This document shows, piece by piece, positions 7,917 through 20,547 of a DNA stretch of 64,000 nucleotides (positions are counted from its first letter, which is position 1; the number at the start of each line of letters is the position of its first letter). The position numbers and the translations under genes were made by a program. The stretch spans positions 1 through 64,000 of the forward strand of contig CAJQRC010000049.1 of the NCBI GenBank assembly GCA_905480645.1, in the 5' to 3' direction. Origin of the DNA: an uncultured Tateyamaria sp. GTDB lineage: Bacteria; Pseudomonadota; Alphaproteobacteria; Rhodobacterales; Rhodobacteraceae. Below the pieces are notes generated by a model that did no database searches, was not told where the DNA came from, and was given only the letters and a program-made list of their open reading frames with translations.

Positions 7917-8692
7917 TTTCCACCCAGTGCCTTTTGGCGTTTCGCACAAAAACCGAGCACGTCTTTCGCTGAATTTGTCATCAAATCAACACCAGTGTGT
8001 TCTTTTATACTTTTTAGATTACCTCTGATAGGTCCACCTAGTGCAAGCACTGGAGGCGTTTTTGTTGACGATGTAATTTTATCAACCAATCGAGTAACAT
8101 ATTTTAGCGGCTCGATTCGTGCACATGAAAATAAAACCATATTTGGTTGATCAAATTTAACTCGTTCTGTGACTTCTTTGACATCTTCACAAAAAGATAT
8201 GCTTGCATCACAGCCAAGGCGGCGTAATTGACCTGCTGCAACGCTAGCACCTAGAAAATGCTGTTCGCCTTCAGGTACAACGATTAAGGCACTCAAAACT
8301 TCTACATCGCCAATAGTGTGAAGGTGTGGAATCTCTACTGAGGCCTCGCTCAATAACGCCTGAAGTCGAAGTGCTCCCACCGTAACTGCAGCAAAATCAA
8401 TATCTGAAGACACCCATAGCTCACCTAAGCAAATCGCAGTTTGTGGTATGTATAGATCGATAACAGAGTCTAGTGTGAGCCGGTAACCGCGTAATTCGTG
8501 CATGACTTGAATAGGGTCAAACCAAGAAGGTGACAAAGTGGCCCTAACTAGATAGTCGAGAATAACACCTCGTGCACCTACTGCATTCACAGCTTGGCGC
8601 TCTGAAAGCAGTGTAATTACTTGCGAGGCCAGTGGCTCAAAGTCTTGAGCCACTTTCAAATTGATTGGACTCAATGTGTCGTCACGCGTCAT
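7913..8692 (-). CDS. ppaA: PpaA/AerR cobalamin-binding co-regulator
   Basis: Antirepressor of PpsR/CrtJ that senses light through bound cobalamin in Rhodobacter. It has 259 residues. A helical SCHIC-type region (about 60-118, ending LGELWVSSDIDF...LRLQALL) is followed by a B12-binding Rossmann domain carrying EQHFLG, equivalent to the DxHxxG signature. The histidine falls at residue 145, the position reported to ligate B12 in R. capsulatus AerR. The ATG at 8692 is preceded by GGAG at good spacing; a TTG 12 bases upstream is less likely. It is first in the leftward run ppaA-ppsR-bchG. Its promoter region faces bchF and holds three PpsR-type sites. Confidence 0.93.
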   Translation of the reverse strand: MTRDDTLSPINLKVAQDFEPLASQVITLLSERQAVNAVGARGVILDYLVRATLSPSWFDPIQVMHELRGYRLTLDSVIDLYIPQTAICLGELWVSSDIDFAAVTVGALRLQALLSEASVEIPHLHTIGDVEVLSALIVVPEGEQHFLGASVAAGQLRRLGCDASISFCEDVKEVTERVKFDQPNMVLFSCARIEPLKYVTRLVDKITSSTKTPPVLALGGPIRGNLKSIKEHTGVDLMTNSAKDVLGFCAKRQKALGGK

Positions 8693-8760
8693 TAAACACT
8701 CCAAATCGGAAGTAACGCTGTAGACGACTCTGGCGCATCAGAGCCGTAGATTCGATAAAA

Positions 8761-8789
8761 ATTGTCTGCCTTACAGGAAGAAATGTCAA
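8761..8789 (-). promoter_or_regulatory. Candidate ppaA promoter
   Basis: On the minus strand TTGACA (8789-8784) is followed after 17 bases by GACAAT (8766-8761), a perfect -35 and a four-of-six -10. The -35 is the left half of a PpsR palindrome, so PpsR binding would block this promoter. The predicted start is about 60 bases before the ppaA ATG. Confidence 0.5.
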
Positions 8790-8801
8790 CCATAGATGAC
8801 A
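8784..8801. promoter_or_regulatory. PpsR operator 1 (ppaA side)
   Basis: TGTC-N10-GACA, an exact match to the extended PpsR/CrtJ palindrome. It overlaps the -35 of the candidate ppaA promoter. It is one of three sites in the 296-base ppaA-bchF gap. Confidence 0.8.
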
Positions 8802-8879
8802 CAAAGACAATTCACAAAGATGTGGTATGCGGCCAAAAAGTGACATTTATAGGCAAATAATGGTATTTAATTGGATTTA

Positions 8880-8897
8880 TGTCAATTTAAAATAACA
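8880..8897. promoter_or_regulatory. PpsR operator 2 (middle)
   Basis: TGTC-N10-AACA, a TGT-N12-ACA match with one deviation in the inner positions. It lies between the two outer sites, 17 bp from operator 3, where it could take part in cooperative binding as described for paired PpsR/CrtJ sites. Confidence 0.65.
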
Positions 8898-8914
8898 ATT
8901 CTCTTTGAATTGAG

Positions 8915-8932
8915 TGTAAGTTTTAATTGACA
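8915..8932. promoter_or_regulatory. PpsR operator 3 (bchF side)
   Basis: TGTA-N10-GACA. Its right half contains TTGACA (8927-8932), the best -35 for bchF, followed after 18 bases by TACGTT (8951-8956) as a weak -10. Binding here would cover the bchF promoter. The start codon is 56 bases downstream. Confidence 0.75.
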
Positions 8933-8988
8933 CTTTTCACCTGACGCCAGTACGTTTGTATTAACTGCTAGCAAAGAGGTTTGTGTTA

Positions 8989-10766
<1,778 letters not shown>

Positions 10767-10809
10767 TGATTTTTTATCTCAATTCAAATAACTACATGGA
10801 TATTCACGT

Positions 10810-12369
10810 ATGAAGCTGACGGTCTGGACATATGAAGGGCCGCCTCATGTGGGTGCCATGCGTGTTGCGACTGGAATGACAGGGCTGCATTATGTTTTGC
10901 ACGCACCTCAAGGCGATACATATGCTGATCTACTTTTTACTATGATCGAACGGCGTAACCATCGCCCACCAGTCACATATACGACATTTCAAGCCCGTGA
11001 CTTGGGGGCGGATACGGCTAATCTCTTTAAAACTGCTGCACAAGACGCTTATGATCGCTTCCAGCCTGAGGCTATCATTGTTGGCGCATCTTGTACTGCT
11101 GAACTCATTCAGGACGATCCAGGTGGTATGGCTGAAACAATGGGTCTGCCTGTACCGGTTATTCCGCTGGACTTGCCGTCATACCAACGTAAAGAAAATT
11201 TTGGTGCAGATGAGACATTCTTTCAAATTGTTAAGGCACTGGCCAAACCGATGGAGCGGACGGCTCAAGTTACTGCAAACTTGATAGGGCCTACTGCGCT
11301 TGGGTTTCGGCATCGCGATGACATTCAAGAAGTAACAGCACTGTTGTCGGATATGGGAGTCAGTGTGAATGTTGTAGCGCCAATGACTGCGTCTCCAGGC
11401 GACATTAAACAAATGGGCGCAGCTCATTTCAATGTTTTAATGTATCCTGAAACTGCTGAATCTGCTGCGCGCTGGATGGAGCGTGAGTTTGAACAGCCTT
11501 ATACTAAAAATGTTCCGATTGGTGTTGGTGCAACACGTGATTTTGTGGCTGAGATTGCTGTCTTTTTAAACAAAGACTGTTATCTGGATGAAAGTCGTTT
11601 GCGTCTGCCTTGGTATTCAAAATCTGTGGATAGTACCTACCTAACGGGGAAGCGCGTATTTTTATTTGGTGATGGAACACATGTGCTGACCGCAGCTCGT
11701 GTGGCTCGAGACGAGATGGGCTTCGAAGTTGTTGGTATGGGGTGCTACAACCGAGAAATGGCACGCCCAGTGCGTGCGAAAGCCAAAGAATTTGACCTGC
11801 AAGCTACAATTACTGACGATTATCTTGAAGTTGAGCGCGTTATTGAGGCGCTTCAACCAGAAATGATTCTTGGTACACAAATGGAGCGGCACATTGGTAA
11901 ACGCCTTGGTATACCCTGTGCCGTGATCTCTGCCCCAGTGCATGTTCAGGACTTTCCGGCTCGTTATTCTCCACAAATGGGCATTGAGGGAGCAAATGTG
12001 TTGTTTGACACCTGGGTCCACCCGTTAGTTATGGGCTTGGAAGAACATTTACTCCATATGTTCCGAGATGATTTTGAATTTCACGATGATGCTGGGCCAT
12101 CACATCACGGCGGTCATCTGGCTGCGGCGCGCGTTGAAGAAGGACAAATCCCCGAGATCGTAGGCAATTTAAAAAACACCTCCAGTCAAGATAACGTGTC
12201 GGATACGAATGTTATTTGGATGGATGAAGCGGAAAAAGAGTTAAAGAAAATTCCATTTTTTGTACGTGGAAAAGCCCGTCGGAATACAGAACATTACGCA
12301 GTTGAGCGTGGTGTTGCCAAGATTTCAATTGATACACTCTATGAGGCAAAGGCCCACTATGCGCGATGA
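10810..12369 (+). CDS. bchB: Dark-operative protochlorophyllide reductase subunit B
   Basis: Partner of BchN, 519 residues. Asp36 (PQGDTYAD), the unusual aspartate ligand of the NB cluster, is at the expected residue number. The nitrogenase-like body has [16 protein letters not shown] (94-109) and [20 protein letters not shown]. The C-terminal segment with [16 protein letters not shown] is the DPOR-B tail domain. The last 11 bases overlap the proposed bchH start. It is a full-length gene in the middle of the operon. Confidence 0.97.
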   Translation: MKLTVWTYEGPPHVGAMRVATGMTGLHYVLHAPQGDTYADLLFTMIERRNHRPPVTYTTFQARDLGADTANLFKTAAQDAYDRFQPEAIIVGASCTAELIQDDPGGMAETMGLPVPVIPLDLPSYQRKENFGADETFFQIVKALAKPMERTAQVTANLIGPTALGFRHRDDIQEVTALLSDMGVSVNVVAPMTASPGDIKQMGAAHFNVLMYPETAESAARWMEREFEQPYTKNVPIGVGATRDFVAEIAVFLNKDCYLDESRLRLPWYSKSVDSTYLTGKRVFLFGDGTHVLTAARVARDEMGFEVVGMGCYNREMARPVRAKAKEFDLQATITDDYLEVERVIEALQPEMILGTQMERHIGKRLGIPCAVISAPVHVQDFPARYSPQMGIEGANVLFDTWVHPLVMGLEEHLLHMFRDDFEFHDDAGPSHHGGHLAAARVEEGQIPEIVGNLKNTSSQDNVSDTNVIWMDEAEKELKKIPFFVRGKARRNTEHYAVERGVAKISIDTLYEAKAHYAR

Positions 12370-15300
12370 AACTGGAATATTTGGGCGTATGCCAGGCTAC
12401 CGCGTGGTAATCCTTACGCTGGATAGCCATGCTGCAGGTCCTGCACGCCGAGCTATGAAAGCTTTGGAGAGTGACTATCCTGGTCTTGATTTGCAAATTC
12501 ATGCTGCTGCAGAATGGGGAGAAAGCCCCAGTGCCTTTGAGGCTGCCAAAGAAGCAGTCTATAGTGGTGATATTATTATTGCGAACCTGCTCTTTCTCGA
12601 AGAACATGTATCACGTATTTTACCAGCGCTTCAGGCCCGACGCGACGAATGTGATGCGATGATCGGCGTTATTGCCGACGCTGAAATTGTTAAGCTAACT
12701 CGCATGGGAACGCTGGATATGGCTAAACCTGCGTCAGGCCTTAGCAAGATGATGAAACGCTTGCGTGGCTCTTCCAAACCATCCAGTGAGGATGGAGCTA
12801 AAAAGATGCAAATGCTCCGTCGTTTACCTAAAATTCTAAAGTTCATTCCAGGCAAGGCTCAGGATTTGAGGGCTTGGTTTCTTGTTATGCAATATTGGCT
12901 CGGTGGCTCGGATGACAATGTCCGCAGTATGATACAATTTTTGTTGAATCGCTATGCAACTGATACAGTTTGGCGAGACACTCCTGAAGCCCCAGCGCCA
13001 ATCGAATATCCAGATGTGGGATTATATCATCCTGATCTGCCTGCGCGTATAACTAGTGACCCTGCGGCTCTACCTGGTCCTAAAAAAGCAGAGCTTACAG
13101 TTGGTATCGTAATGTTGCGCTCATATGTTTTAAGCTCAGATACAGCACACTATGATGGTGTGATCCGTGCACTTGAAGCTAAAGGTATCCGCGTTTTGCC
13201 GGCATTTTCCGGTGGGTTAGATGCGCGACCTGCAATTGAGGCATATTTCAAAGGTAAAGTTGATGCTTTGGTATCGCTTACTGGTTTTTCACTTGTTGGT
13301 GGCCCTGCTTATAATGACAATCAGGCGGCGGTAAAAGTACTTACTGAACTAGACGTTCCATATCTTGCGGCACATTCGCTGGAATTCCAAACTCTGGGCC
13401 AATGGGCCAACAGTGCAGGTGGGCTTGGACCAATTGAAACAACCATGTTGGTTGCTCTGCCCGAATTGGATGGTGCGACAAATCCAACAGTTTTTGGTGG
13501 TCGTTTGGGCCCGGAAGGCTGCGACGGATGCGCCATTAAGTGTAGAGTTGCGCTAGAACCAAAGGCTATGGTTGGTTGCATTGAGCGCATTGAAAGCCTC
13601 GCTGAAAAGGTTGAGCGGTTTGCCCGTCTGCGCCGCAAAAAAAATTCAGAGAAAAAGATTGCCATTGTTCTGTTTGGTTTCCCCCCAAATGCAGGTGCAA
13701 TTGGTACGGCCGCTTACCTGAGTGTTTTTGAAAGCCTTTTCAATACTTTAAAGTCAATGAAAACACGTGGCTATAATGTTGATGTGCCGGATACAGTAAA
13801 TGAGCTACGGGATTTGGTTTTGACTGGTAATGCTAAACATTACGGGCAAGAGGCGAATGTAGCGGCTCATGTGGATGCTGATTCAATTGTGCGTAAAAGC
13901 CCTCACCTTAATGAAATTGAGGCAGTTTGGGGTCCTGCTCCTGGTCGTATTCAATCCGATGGTCGCGGCGTCTTTGTTTTAGGCAAGGAACTTGGCAATG
14001 TTTTTGTCGGCGTGCAGCCTGCGTTTGGATATGAAGGTGATCCGATGCGATTACTTTTTGAGAGGGGTTTTGCTCCAACTCATGCTTTTGCGACTTTCTA
14101 TCTCTGGATGCGCAACATGTACAAGGCAGATGCTGTTTTGCATTTTGGTATGCATGGCGCGTTGGAATTCATGCCCGGAAAGCAAGCAGGACCCGGTGCA
14201 CAAGATTGGCCAGATCGACTAATTGGAGAGATGCCCAACATTTATCTTTATGCCGCAAATAATCCTTCTGAGGCATCTTTGGCCAAGCGTCGTTCGGGCG
14301 CTGTCACGATAACTCACTTGACGCCCCCATTAGCACAATCTGGTCTCTATAAAGGTTTGGTCGAACTTAAAGACAGTCTTACCCGTTGGCGTGGACTAGC
14401 AAAAGGTGACCCGATCCAGTCTGAACTAGAAGATTTGATCATTGAGCAGGCAGAAAATGTAGATATGGGCGGAACCACACCTGAAAATCTATGGCTAAAA
14501 CTGCTCGAAACGGAAGAAGCACTTATTCCAGATGGGTTACATGTCGTTGGTGCTCCGCTCACTGACAAAGCGCGTGCGGAATACCTTGATCTGATGCCGC
14601 ATGCCGACTCCGCGGCTCGAGAACATGCTGATACATTGCTTAAAGACGAAACTGAGCTTGGTGCTTTGATGGATGCTTTAGAGGCTCGATTTATCCAACC
14701 AGTACCTGGTGGTGATTTGATACGCTCTACGGAGATCTTACCCACTGGTCGTAATATTCATGCATTTGACCCTTTCCGAATGCCCACAGCATTTGCCTGT
14801 CGTGATGGTATGAAGCAAGCACAGCTATTAATCGATGCGCACCCCACACTGCCACGGTCAATTGCACTTGTGTTATGGGGTTCTGACAACATCAAGTCTG
14901 ATGGTGTTCCGATTGCACAAGCACTCGCTCTGATGGGATGTAAACCGCGCTTTGATAGCTTCGGTCGCCTTGCAGGTGCTGATTTGATCCCACTTAAAGA
15001 GTTGGGTCGTCCACGTATTGATGTGATCATGACCCTATCAGGAATTTTCCGCGATCTGCTACCTTTGCAAAGTAAAATGTTAGCTGAAGCTGCATTTAAA
15101 TGTGCGAAAGCAGATGAACCGTTAGAGCAGAATTATATTCGTGCCCATTCCCTTGCTTATGCGGAAACTCAGGACTGTGATTTGGAAACGGCTGCTTTAC
15201 GCGTTTTCTCTAATGCCGAAGGGGCTTATGGATCGAACGTAAATCAGCTGGTTGATAGCTCCGCTTTTGGGGATGAAGATGAGTTGGCCGATGCTTATGA

Positions 15301-15919
15301 GGCCCGGAAAAGCTTTGCCTACGGCGTTGATGGGAAATCAGCGGCTAATCCAAAGCTTCTGCAGCAGGCTTTAGCCGATGTTGAGGTGGCTTACCAAAAT
15401 TTAGAATCTGTTGAGTTGGGCGTAACCAGTGTTGACCACTATTTTGATACACTAGGTGGGATTGCGCGGGCAGTTAAACGTGCACGTGGATCTGATGCGG
15501 CAATCTATATTGGTGATCAAACACGAGGTGGAGCAAAGGTTCGGACCCTTAAAGATCAAGTGGCACTTGAGACACGATCCCGGTCTTTGAATCCTAAATT
15601 TTTTGAAGGATTGCTCAAACATGGTGCCGAGGGAGTACGGCAAATTGAGGCTCATGTGACCAATACTGTTGGCTGGTCTGCAACGACTGGGCAGGTTGAT
15701 GACTGGGTCTACCAGCGGATTTCTGAGACCTTCGTTCTCGATGATGAAATGCGACAACGCTTAGCTGATTTAAATCCGACAGCGTCCAGTCGCATGGCTA
15801 ATCGGTTATTGGAAGCTTCGGACCGAAATTACTGGCAACCAGATGCTGATACATTAACGGCTCTTCAAGATGCTGCTGATGGACTGGAAGATCGACTTGA
15901 GGGGATTGCAGCAGAATGA
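12359..15919 (+). CDS. bchH: Magnesium chelatase subunit H
   Basis: Large porphyrin-binding subunit that, with BchI and BchD, inserts Mg into protoporphyrin IX, the first committed step. It has 1186 residues from the chosen ATG, the usual size for BchH. CobN/Mg-chelatase family segments are visible, such as [37 protein letters not shown] and [14 protein letters not shown]. The frame is open for another 33 codons upstream inside bchB. I chose ATG 12359 because the sequence [20 protein letters not shown] resembles known N-termini and it gives an 11-base overlap with bchB. BchI and BchD are not encoded in the window and must lie elsewhere. Confidence 0.95.
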   Translation: MRDETGIFGRMPGYRVVILTLDSHAAGPARRAMKALESDYPGLDLQIHAAAEWGESPSAFEAAKEAVYSGDIIIANLLFLEEHVSRILPALQARRDECDAMIGVIADAEIVKLTRMGTLDMAKPASGLSKMMKRLRGSSKPSSEDGAKKMQMLRRLPKILKFIPGKAQDLRAWFLVMQYWLGGSDDNVRSMIQFLLNRYATDTVWRDTPEAPAPIEYPDVGLYHPDLPARITSDPAALPGPKKAELTVGIVMLRSYVLSSDTAHYDGVIRALEAKGIRVLPAFSGGLDARPAIEAYFKGKVDALVSLTGFSLVGGPAYNDNQAAVKVLTELDVPYLAAHSLEFQTLGQWANSAGGLGPIETTMLVALPELDGATNPTVFGGRLGPEGCDGCAIKCRVALEPKAMVGCIERIESLAEKVERFARLRRKKNSEKKIAIVLFGFPPNAGAIGTAAYLSVFESLFNTLKSMKTRGYNVDVPDTVNELRDLVLTGNAKHYGQEANVAAHVDADSIVRKSPHLNEIEAVWGPAPGRIQSDGRGVFVLGKELGNVFVGVQPAFGYEGDPMRLLFERGFAPTHAFATFYLWMRNMYKADAVLHFGMHGALEFMPGKQAGPGAQDWPDRLIGEMPNIYLYAANNPSEASLAKRRSGAVTITHLTPPLAQSGLYKGLVELKDSLTRWRGLAKGDPIQSELEDLIIEQAENVDMGGTTPENLWLKLLETEEALIPDGLHVVGAPLTDKARAEYLDLMPHADSAAREHADTLLKDETELGALMDALEARFIQPVPGGDLIRSTEILPTGRNIHAFDPFRMPTAFACRDGMKQAQLLIDAHPTLPRSIALVLWGSDNIKSDGVPIAQALALMGCKPRFDSFGRLAGADLIPLKELGRPRIDVIMTLSGIFRDLLPLQSKMLAEAAFKCAKADEPLEQNYIRAHSLAYAETQDCDLETAALRVFSNAEGAYGSNVNQLVDSSAFGDEDELADAYEARKSFAYGVDGKSAANPKLLQQALADVEVAYQNLESVELGVTSVDHYFDTLGGIARAVKRARGSDAAIYIGDQTRGGAKVRTLKDQVALETRSRSLNPKFFEGLLKHGAEGVRQIEAHVTNTVGWSATTGQVDDWVYQRISETFVLDDEMRQRLADLNPTASSRMANRLLEASDRNYWQPDADTLTALQDAADGLEDRLEGIAAE

Positions 15920-16003
15920 CAATGAAATTTTATCGTTGCCGTCAAAATCTCTGGCAGGAATATTCGAATAAAAATATAGGGTGCGTGCCCCATGTAACAG
16001 AAG

Positions 16004-16020
16004 CGGACACAAAATGTCCG
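16004..16020 (+). repeat. Hairpin ahead of bchL
   Basis: CGGACA (16004-16009) and TGTCCG (16015-16020) form a 6-bp stem with a CAAAA loop in the 117-base bchH-bchL gap. It ends 6 bases before the ribosome site AAAGGAGG. No U-tract follows, so this is more likely a 5' stabilising or processing hairpin for the bchL-M part of the transcript than a terminator. Confidence 0.45.
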
Positions 16021-16024
16021 ATGA

Positions 16025-16935
<911 letters not shown>

Positions 16936-16936
<1 letters not shown>

Positions 16937-17619
16937 TGCTCGTTTATGAACAGACCCGTGCAAGAATTGAAGATTATTTTGATCGTACGGCAACTAAGAC
17001 CTGGGAGCGTTTGACCTCAGATGCTCCGGTTAGCCGCATACGGGAAACTGTACGTATGGGTCGGGATCGTATGCGTGCGTTGATTTTGTCGCGTTTGCCT
17101 GATGATTTAAGTGGAGTTCGCGTTCTCGATGCTGGCTGTGGCGCTGGGCCTGCAACGATCGAAATGGCACAGCGTGGGGCACATGTAGTAGCCGCCGATA
17201 TTTCACCCCAGTTAATTGATATTGCTAAGCGTCGTTTGCCCAGAAAGCTTCACAAAAAAGTTCAATTTCACGCTGGCGACATGTTTGATAAGAAGCTTGG
17301 TAACTTTGATGCCATTATTGCAATGGATAGTATGATTTATTATGCTGCAGATGATATTGGTGCTCATCTTGCTGCCCTTGAGTCTCGCGTATCTGGTCCA
17401 ATTGTATTTACTGTCGCCCCACGCACTCCTGCTCTGATGGCCATGTGGTACGCAGGTAAGGCTTTTCCTCGTTCTGACCGTTCCCCGATTATGATCCCAC
17501 ATGCTCATCCGGCATTAGTAAAAGCTGCGCACCAAAATGGGGTGCGTCGTATGCTACGTCCTGTTGATCGGATAACTTCAGGTTTTTATATTTCTGAAGC
17601 AATGGAGTTGCGTGCATGA
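16936..17619 (+). CDS. bchM: Mg-protoporphyrin IX O-methyltransferase
   Basis: SAM-dependent methyltransferase that esterifies the C13 propionate of Mg-protoporphyrin IX, 227 residues. The N-terminus (YEQTRARIEDYFDRTATKTW) is typical of BchM. The SAM motif VLDAGCGAGPATIEMA falls at about 56-71. The ATG at 16936 overlaps the bchL stop by one base (TGATG); a TTG one codon earlier is possible. It overlaps lhaA by 4 bases. Substrate order in the pathway puts it between BchH (upstream in the operon) and the AcsF/BciE cyclase encoded 4 kb downstream. Confidence 0.95.
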
Positions 17620-19040
17620 GCCAGTTGAGCCAGCTCACCAAGCGAATTTTACCGTTTTCTGATGCTGTTTCGGAGGGCTTGCCTTTGAGCGATCTCCTGC
17701 GCCTGTCGCTGTTTCAGGTATCGGTTGGTATGGCTTCAGTTTTACTTTTGGGAACGCTCAATCGTGTAATGATTGTTGAGCTGAACCTCGCAGCTACCAT
17801 AGTGGCTGTGATGATCGCTTTGCCGGTATTAATTGCGCCGTTCCGGGCTCTGCTAGGCTTCCGTTCGGATAACCACAAGTCAGCAATTGGCTGGAAACGG
17901 GTTCCCTATATTTGGTTTGGTTCGCTCTGGCAGTTTGGTGGTTTAGCACTGATGCCTTTTGCTCTTTTGGTACTTGGTGGCGACGTTTCTATCAATGTGC
18001 CGTTTGCGGGTGAGGTATTTGCAGCTCTTGCCTTCCTGATGACGGGTCTAGGGCTCCACATGACACAGACAGCTGGTTTGGCACTAGCGAGTGACCGGGC
18101 CACGGATGAAACTCGGCCTCGCGTTGTGGCCCTACTATATGTGATGTTTCTCGTTGGTATGGGCGTTTCAGCAATTATTATTGGTGGATTGCTGCGTAAT
18201 TATAGTGATTTAACATTAATTCGTGTAGTGCAGGGAGCCGCTGTAGTTGGTGTTGTTTTAAACCTTATAGCACTCTGGAAACAGGAATCTCTAAAGCCGT
18301 CAACAAGGCAAGAGCGTGAAGTGCACCGCCCATTGTTTCGTGATGCTTGGAGCGACTTTATGGCGGGGGGCAAAGCTGGACGTTTGTTGGTTTGTGTTTT
18401 TGTTGGCACAATGGCTTTTAATATGCAGGACGTTTTACTTGAACCATATGGTGGCGAAATTCTTGGCCTATCAGTCTCAGCAACCACTTGGTTAACGGCC
18501 TTGTGGGCCACAGGTGCATTGGCAGGCTTTGCCTGGGCTGGCAGGCGTCTTGCTGCTGGATCAAATCCCTATCGTCTTGCGGGCACTGGTATCCTTGCAG
18601 GAATATGGGCTTTTAGTTTAGTAATCTTTTCGGCACCCATGCAAGCCAATATTTTATTTTACTGTGGAGCTATCCTTATCGGCTTTGGCAGCGGTTTGTT
18701 TGCGATCTCAACACTTACAGCTGCGATGACCATGCCTACACAAGGTAAGGCAGGCCGAGGTCTTGCTCTTGGAGCGTGGGGGGCGGCTCAAGCAACTGCT
18801 GCTGGCATCTCTATTGCTCTGGGAGGCGGACTATGCGATTGGGTCCGTGCTATCGCACAATCTGGTCGATGGGGAGAAGCGATGAACGCGCCCTCTATTG
18901 GTTATTCCTTTGTTTATCACCTCGAGATTGGCCTTCTATTTGTCACTCTCGCAATTCTGGGACCACTCGTGCGCCAATCTGGTCCTATCACCCAGCTGGA
19001 AAAGCCGCAGCCTATTGGGCTTGTGGATTTTCCCACATGA
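17616..19040 (+). CDS. lhaA: Light-harvesting 1 assembly protein, PucC family
   Basis: A twelve-helix MFS-like protein of 474 residues that in Rhodobacter promotes assembly of the LH1 antenna, probably by handing bacteriochlorophyll to LH1 polypeptides. Seen here: the loop FRALLGFRSDNHKSAIGWKR (about 73-92) characteristic of LhaA/PucC, FNMQDVLLEPYGGEILGLS in the seventh-helix region, and FGSGLFAISTLTAAM. Its start overlaps bchM by 4 bases (ATGA), and puhA follows after 25 bases. It is paralogous to bch2 at 4293-5552. Confidence 0.93.
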   Translation: MSQLSQLTKRILPFSDAVSEGLPLSDLLRLSLFQVSVGMASVLLLGTLNRVMIVELNLAATIVAVMIALPVLIAPFRALLGFRSDNHKSAIGWKRVPYIWFGSLWQFGGLALMPFALLVLGGDVSINVPFAGEVFAALAFLMTGLGLHMTQTAGLALASDRATDETRPRVVALLYVMFLVGMGVSAIIIGGLLRNYSDLTLIRVVQGAAVVGVVLNLIALWKQESLKPSTRQEREVHRPLFRDAWSDFMAGGKAGRLLVCVFVGTMAFNMQDVLLEPYGGEILGLSVSATTWLTALWATGALAGFAWAGRRLAAGSNPYRLAGTGILAGIWAFSLVIFSAPMQANILFYCGAILIGFGSGLFAISTLTAAMTMPTQGKAGRGLALGAWGAAQATAAGISIALGGGLCDWVRAIAQSGRWGEAMNAPSIGYSFVYHLEIGLLFVTLAILGPLVRQSGPITQLEKPQPIGLVDFPT

Positions 19041-19065
19041 CCTTGTCCAGAAGAGGAAACCTGAC

Positions 19066-19836
19066 ATGACCGGGACATTTTTTGGCGAATTTGATTTAGC
19101 GAGCCTCTCACTTTGGCTTTTCTTTGTCTTCTTTGCTGCTTTAATAATCTACATTCAGCGAGAAAATATGCGTGAAGGATATCCGTTAGAGGATGACGAG
19201 GGCGAAAAGTCGTCAAATTCTAGCATGTGGCCTTTACCTGCAGACAAGACCTTCAAACTGCCCCATGGACGGGGTGAAGTAACGGTGCCATCGGGGCAAG
19301 TGCCTGAGCGGGAAAATCTGCCACTTAAGCGAGTTGGGCCTGGCAACGGATATCCATTGGAACCTACTGGTGATCCGATGGCTGACGGCGTTGGACCAGC
19401 GTCTTGGGCGCCACGCAAGGATGCACCTGAGCTTGACGGCCATGGTCATCCCAAAATCATTCCTATGTCCGCCAATGAGGCCTTTAAATTCGCATCTGGT
19501 CGTGATCCACGTGGATTGCCTGTAATGTCTGGCGACGGTGAAGTGGTCGGTAAAGTTGTTGATATGTGGATTGATGAGCCTGAACAGTTGGTTCGCTATT
19601 TAGAATTCACTCTTGATGCAAAATGGGGAGTGGGTAATCGCCTTGTCCCACTGACACTTGCCCGGATCAATCGGGACAGGGTCAAAGTTAGATGTCTCTA
19701 TGGTAAGCATTTTGGTGGAGTGCCAATAATCGCAAGCACCAGGCAAGTGACATTGCTCGAAGAAGATAAGATCTGTGGCTATTATGGTGGTGGCACTCTT
19801 TATGCTGATGCTAGCCGTCAGGAAGCGCAGTTTTAA
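19066..19836 (+). CDS. puhA: Photosynthetic reaction centre H subunit
   Basis: H subunit of the type II reaction centre, 256 residues: a short periplasmic N-terminus, one membrane helix (about 12-32, rich in Leu and Phe), then a PRC-barrel cytoplasmic domain that caps the L and M subunits and guides protons to QB. The segment YIQRENMREGYPLE after the helix and GDPMADGVGPASWAPR in the cytoplasmic domain are RC-H hallmarks. The frame is open upstream inside lhaA. ATG 19066 was chosen because it gives the conserved MTGTFFGEFDLASL start. The L, M and cytochrome subunits (puf operon) are not in the window. Confidence 0.96.
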   Translation: MTGTFFGEFDLASLSLWLFFVFFAALIIYIQRENMREGYPLEDDEGEKSSNSSMWPLPADKTFKLPHGRGEVTVPSGQVPERENLPLKRVGPGNGYPLEPTGDPMADGVGPASWAPRKDAPELDGHGHPKIIPMSANEAFKFASGRDPRGLPVMSGDGEVVGKVVDMWIDEPEQLVRYLEFTLDAKWGVGNRLVPLTLARINRDRVKVRCLYGKHFGGVPIIASTRQVTLLEEDKICGYYGGGTLYADASRQEAQF

Positions 19837-19846
19837 GAAAGATAGA

Positions 19847-19870
19847 CCGCGCGGCTTTTGGGTCGCGCGG
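19847..19870 (+). repeat. GC-rich hairpin between puhA and puhB
   Basis: CCGCGCG (19847-19853) pairs with CGCGCGG (19864-19870) around a 10-base loop, in an otherwise AT-rich region, directly after the puhA stop. There is no U-run, so it probably protects the puhA mRNA 3' end and gives more puhA than downstream message, much as the puf intercistronic hairpins do. That role is inferred. Confidence 0.55.
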
Positions 19871-19905
19871 GGAAATCAGTATTATTAAAAAGGGGAATGT
19901 GCGCC

Positions 19906-20547
19906 ATGTCCCATAATGATTTTGAAATCGAACCTATCTTGGGGCTTCCTGAAAAGCCCCCCAAGGGTGAAGATATTTTGTGGCGAGGTAAGCCATCTAC
20001 ATTGGCTCTGGCGCGTGATGCACTGAACTTAAATTGGATTATTGGTTATTTTTTAATTTTAATGGGATGGCGGTTTGTGTCAGTCGTCGATTTTCTGCCT
20101 ATTGGGCAAGCTATAGGTGCAACAGTACCCTTTTTACTATTAGGAGTGCTTGTCTGCGCAATTCTTATTGGAGTGGCTTGGGTCTTTGCGCACAATACAG
20201 TCTATACTATCACATCAGCTAGAATTGTAATGCGGATTGGTGCGGCTTTAACGCTCACCCTTAATTTACCGTATCGTGAATTGGGTAATGCGTCGCTCAA
20301 GTTGCACAAGGATGGTTCTGGGACGATTGCTTTAGAAACTACTGGCAATATTAATCTGAGCTATCTAGTTTTGTGGCCGCATGCTCGGGCTTGGCGATTC
20401 AGCCCCGCGCAACCTGCTTTACGGTGTATCCAAGATGCCCAAAACGTAGCTAATATTTTGGCCGAAGCTGCGGAAGATCGAATTAATACACCATTGATTA
20501 CACGTGATAAATTATCTTTTGATGCTATGACCGCGGAGAAGGCATGA
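19906..20547 (+). CDS. puhB: Photosynthetic complex assembly protein PuhB
   Basis: Assembly factor for the reaction centre and LH1, 213 residues with a PH-like (bPH2) fold and about three membrane helices. The N-terminus MSHNDFEIEPILGLPEKPPKGE followed by LWRGKPS matches PuhB proteins, and TVYTITSARIVMRIGAAL is the second recognisable block. ATG 19906 is preceded by AGGGG with about 10 bases spacing. An in-frame ATG nine bases upstream would sit almost on that site. It overlaps puhC by 4 bases. Confidence 0.92.
   Translation: MSHNDFEIEPILGLPEKPPKGEDILWRGKPSTLALARDALNLNWIIGYFLILMGWRFVSVVDFLPIGQAIGATVPFLLLGVLVCAILIGVAWVFAHNTVYTITSARIVMRIGAALTLTLNLPYRELGNASLKLHKDGSGTIALETTGNINLSYLVLWPHARAWRFSPAQPALRCIQDAQNVANILAEAAEDRINTPLITRDKLSFDAMTAEKA

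Noticed and set aside
15993-16009. Possible PpsR site before bchL
   Set aside because: Spacing between TGT and ACA is 11, not 12, and the bases belong to the bchL hairpin.
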